Shown here in pieces: positions 51,596-60,928 of a stretch of DNA of 64,000 bases. The position numbers and the translations under genes were made by a program. Position 1 is the first letter of the stretch; each line of letters starts with the position of its first letter. Source of the DNA: Tubulanus polymorphus (Eukaryota; Nemertea; Palaeonemertea; Tubulaniformes; Tubulanidae); contig NC_134029.1 of NCBI RefSeq assembly GCF_964204645.1, positions 2,551,001 through 2,615,000 of the forward strand. Direction: 5' to 3'. A model generated the notes under the pieces. That model was not told the DNA's origin, made no database searches, and saw only the letters and a program-made list of their open reading frames with translations.

Positions 51596-51873
51596 GCTGT
51601 GAGAGAAGTGTCTGCGATCTACAATATAGATTAGACAATATTCATTTCATTGCCTCATTACAAGTTAGAATCAATCTAGAATATAATTTTCTCTGTTAGT
51701 AAATATTATGGAGACAAAAGTTAAAGAGAGCTTGAAACAGGGATCGAAGATAAGACGCGTATGAAAGTATAGGTGGCGCCATATTCCGGTGCGACAGAAA
51801 TCAATCAAAACAGCAACCTGTTTACACTTGAGTAAACATTTGAGTGTAGGATAGTAGGGAGGGAAGGAAAATC

Positions 51874-51991
51874 ATGGGTAAAATATCTCTGATATCAGTA
51901 GATATCGACAGACCTAACGGTGTTTATATAGCTGGTGAATATATTAATGGTACATTAACAGTAGATGTAGCTGAACCATTGAAAGTACGAG
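51874..51991 (+). CDS. ARRDC3: alpha-arrestin exon 1 (start)
   Basis: Begins MGKISLISVDIDRPNG at 51,874; donor gttagt, phase 1 (residues 1-39). The upstream 130 bp include ggtggcgccatattccgg (51,770-51,787), a GC-richer patch that could be promoter-proximal. Confidence 0.9.
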
Positions 51992-54900
51992 GTTAGTATC
52001 GAGTAAACTACTGTACTGGAATTATTACTGAGAGTAACAACATTACATTCCTTTTAAACAACATTTCTCGGTTGTGGGGAACGACAATAATTTTGGACTC
52101 TTTCAGTTGGTCTTACTCTTCTTAAACTTCAAATGTCTTGAATTTTCTCCTTCTTCACCTCTCATTCGACCTAATTGTTAGTGGTAAGCTTTTATAATCG
52201 GGTCGCTTCCCTGAAACTTAGTAACCTGTCTTTGGTTTAGTTTCGCGATCGGATATTTTCAAGCCCATCCGATTATAAAAAGCTTACCACCAACCATAAG
52301 GTAACTAACTACATGAAACTAAACCGGGTTAAGTTTGCTAATGGTCATCCCCTCCTTACTGAATAGATAGCCGACAAGCTAATTTTATTGGTTATCCCTA
52401 CAGCGATGGGCTTATGAATGAATTAATCGACAGGTCTAGCCCTTAGTAACCTTAAGTCTGAATACCAGTCGTTGTTACTGGTTCCCTACGACCGGTTGTT
52501 TGTAGAACGACGGCTAGGTACTAGACTAAGTAACCTTTAGCAGTTTAGAAGAATCTACGAACCCACCTACGCATGCCTATATAATTACTAGATTCTAAAT
52601 AGCCTATAGATCCGCTTTTTTCTGAAGGTTTTGTGTTAGGCCTATTATTAAGACCAGCAGGTGCAAAATATCGTACATAGTTTTTGAGTGTATTTCATAT
52701 AATATGTCACTATTTGATGAATTCTTTTATTCATGTCAAGTGTATTAGTGTGTTCTCTCAAAGCAAACTTAACCTTGTTTAGTTTCACGTTACCTAATGG
52801 TTGGTGGTAAGCTTTTTATAATCGGATGGGCTTGAAAATATCCGATCGCGAAACTAAGTGTTCTCTATAGAAGTTGATATCGTGCCAGTGTGGCATTATT
52901 CTTGTAGGCCTAAACGTTATTTTGCTGCCCTCTAGGACTATATATAAGATAGAATACTGATATCTGTTTATGTACTGATAAAAATGACGATGAAATTAGA
53001 ATTTTTAGGAATCAGTGAAATATTCTCAATTTTCTCATAGAATTTCAGGGCAACTTGAAATTTTAAATCTGCACGCACCAGTGTTGTATCTTAAACATGG
53101 AATTTTTCTGGTATAATGATCAGATTAATGATTTGTTATTATTTTCTAGGTGTTCAGATCAAGTTCAAAGGGTTTGCTAAAGTCCATTGGACTGAACAGC
53201 ATGGTTCGGGTAAAAACAGACATACTGTTCACTACCACAATGAGGAGACTTATTTTAATGAAAAACGTGTCGTTCTCGGAAGAGGTAAGAGAACCCTAGA
53301 ACCCTAGAATCATCAGATAGAACCTTAAAATCATCAGATCGAATCGTAGAACCCTATAATCATCAGAAAGATTGTAGAACCCTAGAATCATCAGATCGTC
53401 AGATAGAACCCTACAATTATCAGGAAGATTGTAGAATCCTAGAATCATCAGATCGTCAGATAGAACCCTATAATCATCAGAAAGATTGTAGAACCCTAGA
53501 ATCATCAGATCGTCAGATAGAACCCTAGAATCATCAGATCGAATCGTAGAACCCTATAATCATCAAAAAGATTGTAGAATCCTAGAATCATCAGATCGTC
53601 AGATAGAACCCTAGAATCATCAGATCGAATAGTAGAACCCTATAATCATCAAAAAGATTGTAGAACCCTATAATCATCAGAAAGATTGTAGAACCCTAGA
53701 ATCATCAGATCGAATCATAAACCCTATAATCATCAGATAGATTGTAGAACCCTAGAATCATCAGATCGTCAGATAGAACCCTAGAATCATCAGATCGAAT
53801 CGTAGAACCCTATAATCATCAGAAAGATTGGAGAACCCTAGTACCGTAGAATCATCAGATCGTCAGATAGAACCCTAGAATCATCAGATCGAATCGTAGA
53901 ACCCTATAATCATCAAAAAGATTGTAGAACCCTATAATCATCCAAAATATTGTAGAACCCTAGAATCATCAGAAAGATTGTAGAACCCTAGAATCATCAG
54001 ATAGAACCCCAGAATCATCAGATAGAACCTAGAGACAGAACTATAAGAGATTGAAATGCAGGAAGAATATTCAATACAGAGATCGAGAGTTTATATCAAT
54101 GGTCAGACCGGTATTCAAAAAATATCATCTTCTTTTCAGGAACGAAAGAATCAGGAGAAGACACAGTGATGACGCCGCAGAGATACCAGTTTCCATTTCA
54201 GTTCGTTATTCCTCATCATATCCCATCTTCATTTGAAGGAGTTCACGGTCGAGTGAGGTATCATATTAAAGGCAAGGTCGACATACCGATGGCATTTGAT
54301 AAAGAATTTCAGCGACCGTTTACTATTATCGCTAATGTTGACTTGAATCAAATGCCTACTGCTCGTGTAAGTAAAGCCTTCTTCATCTCGTGGGAGAATT
54401 CAATATCAAATTGCTATTATTTTAGCGCTTGACAACCATTATATCTATTGAATTAGTAGTGTCAATTCTTTTTATAACGGTACCTTCGGGAACTTTCAAA
54501 AACACTTCTTAATGTATGTGCTGCGATTGCCTGCGTTCTCTGCGGTGCTGATAGATGTTGTCTATGAGCGAGACAGCAAGTGAATTCCGGGGCAATGCAA
54601 ACAATAAAGGGTCAGCATTACATGAATTTCACTTAAAGATTTTTTTCATTCTGGTATTTATTTATTGTTCAAATTATTTTTTCAGAGGCTTTTTATATTC
54701 TCGAATACCGTTTACGTTAGTTTACCTAAAAATTTGATCATTTGTTTATTTGTTTCTAGCAAGCGCTACAAAATGAAGACCAGAAAACTTTATGTTGTTG
54801 TTGCTGCGAATCGGGTCCGATCAGCGCCGTGATCCGTGTCGATAAAACGGGATACGTTCCCGGTGAAGGCATCAGAATCAGCGGAGAAATTACGAACAAC

Positions 54901-56717
54901 AGCAACAACAAAATGGATTCGTCGAAAGTAGTCATCGATCAGGTCAGAAAATAGAATATAGGCTAGTTTCTCTTTTGAATTCAATGAAAAGTGGCTTGGC
55001 TTAAGAATTGTCCTTTTCTTCATTTGATGGCAAGGTTCAAACTAAACCCTTTAATTCTTCGATGAAACATTTTCACAGACTTCAAATCTCTTGAGAGTAT
55101 TTGAAAATTTTCAACTCAACTCACAAGAAACTCCTTAAATTTTTGGAATAATTGTGAAAGTCAACGCATTTCAGTTTATAACTCGCTATACCGGTCCTCA
55201 TGGTTTATAGGGAATGCATAATTCATGAAGGTGACACAAATGACCGATGTAATATTGTGTTGGGATAGTAGCACGGAGTTGTCTCTATTTGAATTAATCA
55301 TTCCTATTGATCGTTTTTCAGTTTCATAATGTCTACTCAGATTAACGCGATATAATCAACCAACTTGAAATAGGAAAAATGTCTCCTTAGGATACGCTTC
55401 AAAAAAAAGTCCTCAAATTCTGGAAACCAATTTCATTCGTTTCTTTTCTTCAGAGAATTGCCTTTCACGCGACGTCCAAAACAAGATGGACTTCTTCGCA
55501 TATCGCGAAAATAAAGAAAGGTGAAATAGCGCCAGGAGGAACTGAAGTTTGGACCGGTGAGGCTATACAAATACCGCCATGTCCACCATCGATGTTACAA
55601 GGATGTAATATTATTGACGTTATATACGTATTAAAGGTTAGTATTGATTTATTATTTATGATTTTACTTTATAACAGTGTTAAACATCTATTGATCGTAC
55701 CATGCTCAGAGTGAGTGAGCTATTATCATTCACTATTTACAACAGCACTTAGTTTGTATTGGTTCGTCATGGAATGTGCATTTCCATGATGTATTAATCT
55801 GCAACCTTAAACCGCCCCCACAAAGCGCTTTTCAGATGACTATAAGCCTTAGGTGCATTTGATCATTCATTTTCAATTAAAAATGTCTCGGGTGAAGTCC
55901 TGAATACATGTGTCGTGTGGACGATCAGTTTTTGAGAGTGCGCTGGAAAAAAACGTCTAATGTCTTGTGTTTGTAGTTAATTCTCAAATAGAAATAGTAT
56001 CGATGATCGAATTGGAAGATCGCTACCTGTACATTTAAATGCGTTATAAATATGAAATGTAATTTCAGTTGGTTGTTGATCCATCTGGGCCGTCGTTTGA
56101 CCTGGAAGTACCGATTGAAATCGTGATAGGAACGATACCGCTTCGCGATTTCTTCTATCCCTACACTCAAGCGCCTGCTCATATGAATATCGCGCAACCA
56201 GGAGGATTCGGAATGCAGCAACCAGTTGCGTCTGCTCCACCGGCTCCCGTGTCTAATGACTTGTGTAAGTATCATTTATTGATTATGTATGATTATGCAA
56301 CTCTTCGGTGATTTTACATTCGTCTGATCTCTTCCGGCATTCAAAGGACAATTCTGTTCAAGTCATCTCCTGTTTCTGGTGGAAAGCACCTTCGATAATT
56401 TTTCTAGTATATACAAGGGGCTATACATATTCATAATCCTATCCTATTACATGATTGAGGAGGTTTCATGTGTTCAGTTTTGTGGTTCAGTTTGACTCCA
56501 ACAGTTAAAATCAGTTCCTTACTTTCAATGTTTAGATTCTTAAGAGTCAAATTAACAGATATCGATTGCGTTATGATTTCGTTTTGTTCGGTTTTCAGAT
56601 CCACCCCCTCCCTCGTACGCGGAATGTGTTTATGGAGAAGGAGGTTCTGCGTTTAAAGATGACAATGATAAACATCAACCGTTCGTTCCGACGTACGCTT
56701 ACTATGGCTGGACATAA
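51874..56717 (+). CDS. ARRDC3: alpha-arrestin (arrestin domain-containing protein, ARRDC2/3/4 type), seven exons
   Basis: Exons 51874-51991, 53150-53284, 54140-54366, 54760-54942, 55454-55636, 56069-56264 and 56599-56717 join in phase to 386 codons plus TAA, close to the usual 390-420. The N-terminal arrestin lobe covers about residues 5-160 (GVYIAGEYINGTL, KVHWTEQHG, FEGVHGRVRYHIKGK) and the C-terminal lobe about 165-310 (CCESGPISA, GYVPGEGIRI, PPCPPSMLQGC, IVIGTIPL). The tail has PPPPSYAE, whose PPSY (56,607-56,618) is a WW-domain ligand. Family role: adaptor bringing NEDD4-type ubiquitin ligases to membrane cargo such as receptors and transporters. The start ATG has a purine at -3 in its first-exon context and gives the normal family N terminus. 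Only one good PPxY is present where ARRDC3 has two; the end, FVPTYAYYGWT, is a possible degenerate second site. The symbol is given for the nearest vertebrate type; exact orthology is unresolved. Confidence 0.95.
51992..53149. other. alpha-arrestin intron 1
   Basis: More than half is the long inverted-repeat element at 52,237-52,857. A partial extra copy of the arm motif (gtggtaagcttttataatcgg) lies at about 52,182-52,202, just outside it. No coding signal. Confidence 0.7.
52237..52857. mobile_element. non-autonomous element with about 100-bp inverted arms
   Basis: Arms 52,237-52,339 (ttagtttcgcgatcggatat ...) and 52,762-52,857 (... atatccgatcgcgaaactaa) are near-perfect reverse complements, sharing ttcaagcccatccgattata and ggtaagctt. 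The interior of about 420 bp has no ORF. It fits a MITE or fold-back transposon; target-site duplications were not clear by eye. Confidence 0.8.
53150..53284 (+). CDS. ARRDC3: alpha-arrestin exon 2
   Basis: Acceptor ttttctag, donor gtaaga, phase 1 on both sides (residues 40-84). KFKGFAKVHWTE, HYHNEETYFNEK and VLGRG match the family N-lobe. Confidence 0.94.
53285..54139. other. alpha-arrestin intron 2
   Basis: Almost entirely the tandem array described next, with a unique stretch of about 100 bp before the acceptor. Confidence 0.85.
53292..54032. repeat. intron-filling minisatellite, 27-30-bp units
   Basis: More than 25 alternating units of two kinds: tagaaccctagaatcatcag followed by atcgtcaga or atcgaatcg, and tagaaccctataatcatcag followed by aaagattg. 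It starts within 10 nt of the exon 2 donor, whose own intron sequence (gtaagagaaccctag) resembles the unit. Confidence 0.95.
54140..54366 (+). CDS. ARRDC3: alpha-arrestin exon 3
   Basis: Acceptor cttttcag, donor gtaagt, phase 1 in and phase 0 out (residues 85-160). RYQFPFQFVIP, SSFEGVHGRVRY and KEFQRPFTI close the N-lobe. Confidence 0.95.
54760..54942 (+). CDS. ARRDC3: alpha-arrestin exon 4 (Cys5 run)
   Basis: Acceptor tttctag, donor gtcaga, 61 whole codons (residues 161-221). QKTLCCCCCESGPIS begins the C-lobe, with five consecutive cysteines (54,793-54,807); the family usually has LCCWFC or similar here. Confidence 0.94.
55454..55636 (+). CDS. ARRDC3: alpha-arrestin exon 5
   Basis: Acceptor tcttcag, donor gttagt, 61 whole codons (residues 222-282). 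EIAPGGTEVWTGEAIQIPP and GCNIIDVIYVLK are C-lobe strands. Confidence 0.94.
56069..56264 (+). CDS. ARRDC3: alpha-arrestin exon 6
   Basis: Acceptor aatttcag, donor gtaagt, phase 0 in and phase 1 out (residues 283-347). LEVPIEIVIGTIPLRDF ends the C-lobe; a Pro/Ala/Gln-rich linker follows. Confidence 0.94.
56599..56717 (+). CDS. ARRDC3: alpha-arrestin exon 7 (PPxY, stop)
   Basis: Acceptor gttttcag, phase 1, TAA at 56,715-56,717 (residues 348-386). PPPPSYAECVYGEGG holds the PPSY ligand. Confidence 0.94.
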
Positions 56718-57015
56718 TTCATCTAATCGCCTCAAAACCTTAAGTTAACAGTTTAGGAAGTTATGGAAAATAGCTTTGACGCTTAGTGTGTTCAAATGCA
56801 TCATCAATCGCAGCATAAAAGTACATCATTTGACAAAGAAAAGTAAATGATAATTAGAACTTCGATTGTTTTAGGCATTTAGTGAAGAGTTCATCTGGAA
56901 AGCGACAGGTTAGGGCAGAGCGATAATAGTAAAATCATATAATGTAGTACCTCACAGTGTAAGTACATGTATTTTACGTAGAACGATGACCACACTCAAA
57001 CGTGGTGAACGGATA

Positions 57016-57217
57016 ATAAGATAAAATCCCACTATTTACAGATTAAAAGAATTTAAAAACCAGAATTTATTTATTAAATCTAAAATATTTAAAAGACACG
57101 ACGTTTCGATCTCACCCTAGAGATCATCGTCACACCTGACGATGATCTCGATGATTTAATAAATGAATTCTGGTTTTTAAATTCTTTTAATCTGTAAATA
57201 GTGGGATTTTATCTTAT
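57016..57217. mobile_element. fold-back element, 65-bp arms, in presumed arrestin 3' UTR
   Basis: Arms 57,016-57,080 and 57,153-57,217 are reverse complements at 64 of 65 positions, so the insertion is young or the arms are kept alike. The 72-bp centre holds a second perfect hairpin (gagatcatcgtca / tgacgatgatctc, 57,119-57,149) and, on the minus strand, a 34-nt CGAAAC stem-loop (57,132-57,099). Its sequence family is shared with 34,723-34,864. Confidence 0.85.
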
Positions 57218-57615
57218 GTATTATACGTGTTTATGTATTACATTCAATTACACTGAATCTTTTTCTACCAGATATACACCGGTACAACCGGTACAACCGT
57301 AACTGTATATAAAATAACTGACCGTGTATTTACAAAATATATAATGGGTGAACATTCAGGGAATCTGCCCTAATCATTTAAAATATACCTCATGAAACTA
57401 TGTGATTTTCTGTACACTTATGAAATGTAATGCAGAAAATTTCTGTCGTCTGACAAGTATGTATGTGATCTGATATCTTGACGCCCTTTTTGAAAAAGAT
57501 AAAAGTTCAACTTCCCGAATCGAATATTCGCCTTTTTCATGATGATGATGAGAAATAATGTGTTTATTTCGCATTTTGCTCATGTTCAGTAAACATTATT
57601 TCATGCTCATTTTAA

Positions 57616-57621
57616 AATAAA
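57616..57621 (+). terminator. candidate poly(A) signal AATAAA (arrestin gene)
   Basis: Canonical hexamer about 900 nt after the arrestin stop codon. The earlier AATAAA near 57,158 lies inside the fold-back arm. Confidence 0.4.
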
Positions 57622-58990
57622 GCTGCTGTATTTACTCGCGTAACATGTTTGTTATAGATATATGTTTATTTAATTATATTTGTATATTTTATTCTTGCTG
57701 TTTGTATAATAACTTTTATGTTATTGATCATTGATACTAATCTCTATAGTGTTATTATTACCTGTAATGTCATAAGTATATAATAATGTAAATCGATTTA
57801 CAAACCAAGAATTTCGTCCCAAATGACGAATTTCAATAATTTCTTATGAAAAACCATCTGTTATGGTGAACAGATTTTGTGCTTCCTTGAAGTGAATATC
57901 TGAAAAACTAAGGTACGTAGCAACTGACACGTAGTTTTGGGTGCTGTAAGTTGATTAAACGTCAGATCTTCGTTAATATCTAAATGTGTAGATATATAAA
58001 AAACTGATGAGATAAATGGAAGTTGTTTTTTAGGGTTTAGAGAGCCATGCTACTTTGTACTTAAAATTTTGAATTTTTTTCTGAAATTTTCTCGTGATAT
58101 TCGTGTTACAGATAATGCTTATATTAGATATTTAGAATTATAATTTTTCTTATTTAGAATAAATGCGCTTTCATTAACAGGTGTCTTTACTTATAGTTTT
58201 GTGGTTTTTGTCGATATTTCAGAAATGCCAAAATTTTCATTTTTACAATTTCCTTGAATTCATGAATTTATGAATACCGGTATGTTGCTAATCAGGATAA
58301 AGAACTAATAGGATAAGGTTGAAAAAAGATATCCCGGGGTAGCACTATGCACCCTTCAGATTGCCCCAATGCTCCTTGTCTCTAGTAGGTTTGTTCGTCG
58401 TCTCGACCCAGTTGACGTCCTAAACTTACGTCTGTAACAATCTGACATTCCTTGAATGGCTGACGTTGGAATGTGAAAACTGGTATTGGATGAAAATGGA
58501 ACATATTTGTGCTGTGAGATTCACAGAAATACCGTACCCACTTGCAGATCGCAATTGTTTCGACGTACCAACACGTCACACGATTTACTTAAAGATCATT
58601 TGTCATTTTTGAAACTTTTAATCGCATATCGACCAAACTATAAACAATAACTTAACAATAATCAAGCGAATATCTGCATTTTTTATAATAATAAACCTCA
58701 GCCATCTGAAGAGCTACGTAGCGTTTCCAACCAAAGGTTTGTGTGGCACCTCCCCCTGATCAGTAGCAGACAGTACTGGTACATGAATAGCTAGTTAATT
58801 CGAAGTTCGATTCGATACCAGATGGAAAAGAACACCGACGCTCACAACATGCTCTAGAAATCCCAAATGATGATATAGTCATAATAATATTTCGACCGTG
58901 AATATCAGGTACGTTCTCGTAAAGCTTCGTATCGATTCGTTCGAATGGTCCACGTTATGAAGATGGCAAAACACAACAACCTGTGGCTAA

Positions 58991-58996
58991 TTTAAT
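58991..58996 (-). terminator. candidate poly(A) signal ATTAAA (channel gene)
   Basis: Reads ATTAAA on the minus strand, about 140 nt after the channel stop codon. No AATAAA was found on that strand between 58,600 and 59,134. Confidence 0.35.
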
Positions 58997-59134
58997 CTAT
59001 ATCCCAGAAAAAGGTGTTCACAGATATATAGGGTAGAGTTCTAACAACCGGATGATTGATCCCAACTTTTTGACATGTAATGTAAGATGATTACTTTGAT
59101 ATCTTTTACTGACGAGTTTGTTTCGGGATGAATT

Positions 59135-60928
59135 TTATAAAGTCTTATGTTTCTCTATACGGGATGTAGCGATTATATACGTATTTGGCAACTTATTGCC
59201 TAGCTTTATCGGATGAAGCAACCTGCACAACCATCGCCTTATTCTAATCTCGACGGTAAAAGCGGCATCCAATCGTCGTAGAACTTGCATGTAATGCTTT
59301 TGTACCTCATCACTGTTCGCCTTTTTCATCATCAACGAAATAACGTAATTAACAATCAATATGGACGTGGTGTAATAATACAAGACGTGAATGAATCTCA
59401 GGTCGTAAAGAGATTCATCCCCTGCTACACCCGCACCACCTATTTGTATGAGGAACATTCTGTACATGGCGTCCGGAAACGATAGATATCCCATCTCTTT
59501 CACCGACATTATGTACGTTACGTATACGATTTGGACCATGAACGTTAGAAGGACGAATCGAACCATCGTCGTTACCATCAAACGCAAATCGATGGCGAAT
59601 ATACCGATAAACGGAAGCCATTCGACAACGAACAGAAAACTCAGCATCAACAAAGGCGTGTAGATGGCTTTTACAGTTCGGATCACTATTTCGACGATTA
59701 AGTACACGTCCTCGCACGATTCGGCATTGCGCGCGTACGTCGGAATAATGTCCACCGATATACAAACGATAATGATCTGTCCCACCTGGCAGACAGCGTA
59801 AAGTAAAGACTGATTGATTCGGAAGAAGTTTGTCTTCGAAACGAATGGTTTTATCCCCCAAAAATTCGCACGCCACAAATCTCCAATGACTTGTCGGTAA
59901 TCGCGATTGGTGTATTTCAGAATTACTTCAACGACATCGAGACCGATTAGGATGATGAACGTGTACGCAACAAATGATATTCCGTCGACGAATTTCTGCG
60001 TCCTAGATACATTTACAGACATATCATGACAGTATTCAGAATCAAGCACGGAAGCATTGAGTTTGTGTTTATTGGCCGCCAACCATGTTGGCATATACCA
60101 CACCCAGGCATCAGCAGCCGACTGGCTTGGACTGAAGCACAAAAGCCCGATCATAAAAAACAATCGAAAAAGAAACCAAAACATCATGAAGATAACGTTG
60201 GAAGTGATTTTGTGGCTGATCCAAGACTGGATTACGGGCATCTTCAAAACTTTATGCTTGTACATTCTCTCAAACTGTTGCTCCGTGGCATAAGTCAGCA
60301 AGCGAATCGGGGAACGGATCTCGCGTCGCCAGTTATTCATCGCTTCATAGTCAGTGAAGTCGTACTCAATCATCTCTTCGTTGACGCCGTAGATATATCG
60401 CTTCGTCACGTAAATATCCGAGTCGAGGATACGTTTGAAGAATCCGTAAGCGCCGCATTTCACCGATAGTTCAAGCGGGTAAAACCCCTGACCGTCTTCC
60501 GTTCTCAGTAGTAAGTTGTAGTCGTCAGTTCCGATGCATTCCGCTAGAACATCTAAAGTTTCCAGAAGTTGTTCCTCTTTTCTCCAGTTCTCACCCGCAA
60601 ACGCGATCATATTGTGGAGGACCGTCCTCTGATGGTAGATATCGGTGAATGCGATATTTGCACCGTCTTCCAGAAGACGTTTCAGAACTTCGTTTGATGA
60701 AGAACAGGCGGCAAGGTTTAAGGGTAGGATATATTGACTAGTTCCACCCGGGCAGTCATATTCAAACCTGTTATTTACATAGTTTTCCCTCATTTCAAGA
60801 GCAGTGTATTTCGCCTTAATTTTATCGTAACCTTCGTAATCATCGGTTATTAGTATTTTGAACCAGTCAAGATTCTTTCCGATGGCTAGTGATCGGTTGG
60901 ACGCGGAATCGTTGAAATCTTTCTCCAT
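59135..60928 (-). CDS. ankyrin-repeat six-TM channel, TRP superfamily (TRPV-like, divergent)
   Basis: One uninterrupted 597-codon frame. Residues 60-170 hold about three ankyrin repeats (LPLNLAACSSSNEVLKRLLE, TVLHNMIAFAGEN, GFYPLELSVKCGA). A TRPV-like linker follows (SPIRLLTYATEQQFE). Six membrane segments come next: S1 about 242-266, S2 312-338, S3 368-395, S4 410-435, S5 448-476, S6 510-534. A re-entrant pore sits between S5 and S6 (FPDAMYRMFLIQIGGAG, 484-500). The S1-S2 loop has two N-glycosylation sequons (N291, N306). The ankyrin count is lower than the six of TRPV, and the usual TIGMGD-type filter is replaced by IQIGGAG. Presumably a plasma-membrane cation channel; gating and ions are unknown. 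The start is the first Met, in the context aaaATGG; a CTTTAG just before it could be a splice acceptor, so an upstream exon cannot be excluded. A polycystin or TRPA relative is less likely. Confidence 0.82.
   Translation of the reverse strand: MEKDFNDSASNRSLAIGKNLDWFKILITDDYEGYDKIKAKYTALEMRENYVNNRFEYDCPGGTSQYILPLNLAACSSSNEVLKRLLEDGANIAFTDIYHQRTVLHNMIAFAGENWRKEEQLLETLDVLAECIGTDDYNLLLRTEDGQGFYPLELSVKCGAYGFFKRILDSDIYVTKRYIYGVNEEMIEYDFTDYEAMNNWRREIRSPIRLLTYATEQQFERMYKHKVLKMPVIQSWISHKITSNVIFMMFWFLFRLFFMIGLLCFSPSQSAADAWVWYMPTWLAANKHKLNASVLDSEYCHDMSVNVSRTQKFVDGISFVAYTFIILIGLDVVEVILKYTNRDYRQVIGDLWRANFWGIKPFVSKTNFFRINQSLLYAVCQVGQIIIVCISVDIIPTYARNAESCEDVYLIVEIVIRTVKAIYTPLLMLSFLFVVEWLPFIGIFAIDLRLMVTTMVRFVLLTFMVQIVYVTYIMSVKEMGYLSFPDAMYRMFLIQIGGAGVAGDESLYDLRFIHVLYYYTTSILIVNYVISLMMKKANSDEVQKHYMQVLRRLDAAFTVEIRIRRWLCRLLHPIKLGNKLPNTYIIATSRIEKHKTL

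Larger units (their letters stand above)
54367..56598. other. alpha-arrestin introns 3-6 (between listed exons)
   Basis: Introns 54367-54759, 54943-55453, 55637-56068 and 56265-56598 are AT-rich and carry no recognised repeat or second gene. The minus-strand frames at 55,925-56,275 are antisense shadows of exon 6. Confidence 0.7.
56718..59134. other. 3' ends of the arrestin (+) and channel (-) genes and the spacer
   Basis: Convergent genes. The arrestin 3' UTR probably runs to the AATAAA at 57,616-57,621 and would include the near-perfect inverted repeat at 57,016-57,217. For the minus-strand gene the likely poly(A) signal is ATTAAA at 58,991-58,996. Nothing else recognised between. Confidence 0.6.

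Noticed and set aside
51502-51699. 65-codon plus-strand ORF (PGFEPGTSRTQ)
   Set aside because: It is the antisense of the tRNA-Pro gene; the GFEPG motif is the usual translation of a reversed T arm.
53296-53505. Repetitive minus-strand ORF (YNLSDDYRVL repeats)
   Set aside because: Translation of the intron 2 minisatellite, not a repeat protein.
53285-54032. CRISPR-like array
   Set aside because: Units are contiguous variants of one 27-30-bp sequence without unique spacers, in a eukaryotic intron.
59415-60469. Other-frame ORFs across the channel gene (minus 59,415-59,876; plus 60,026-60,469)
   Set aside because: They overlap the 597-codon channel frame, which has clear ankyrin and membrane segments; these have no such features.
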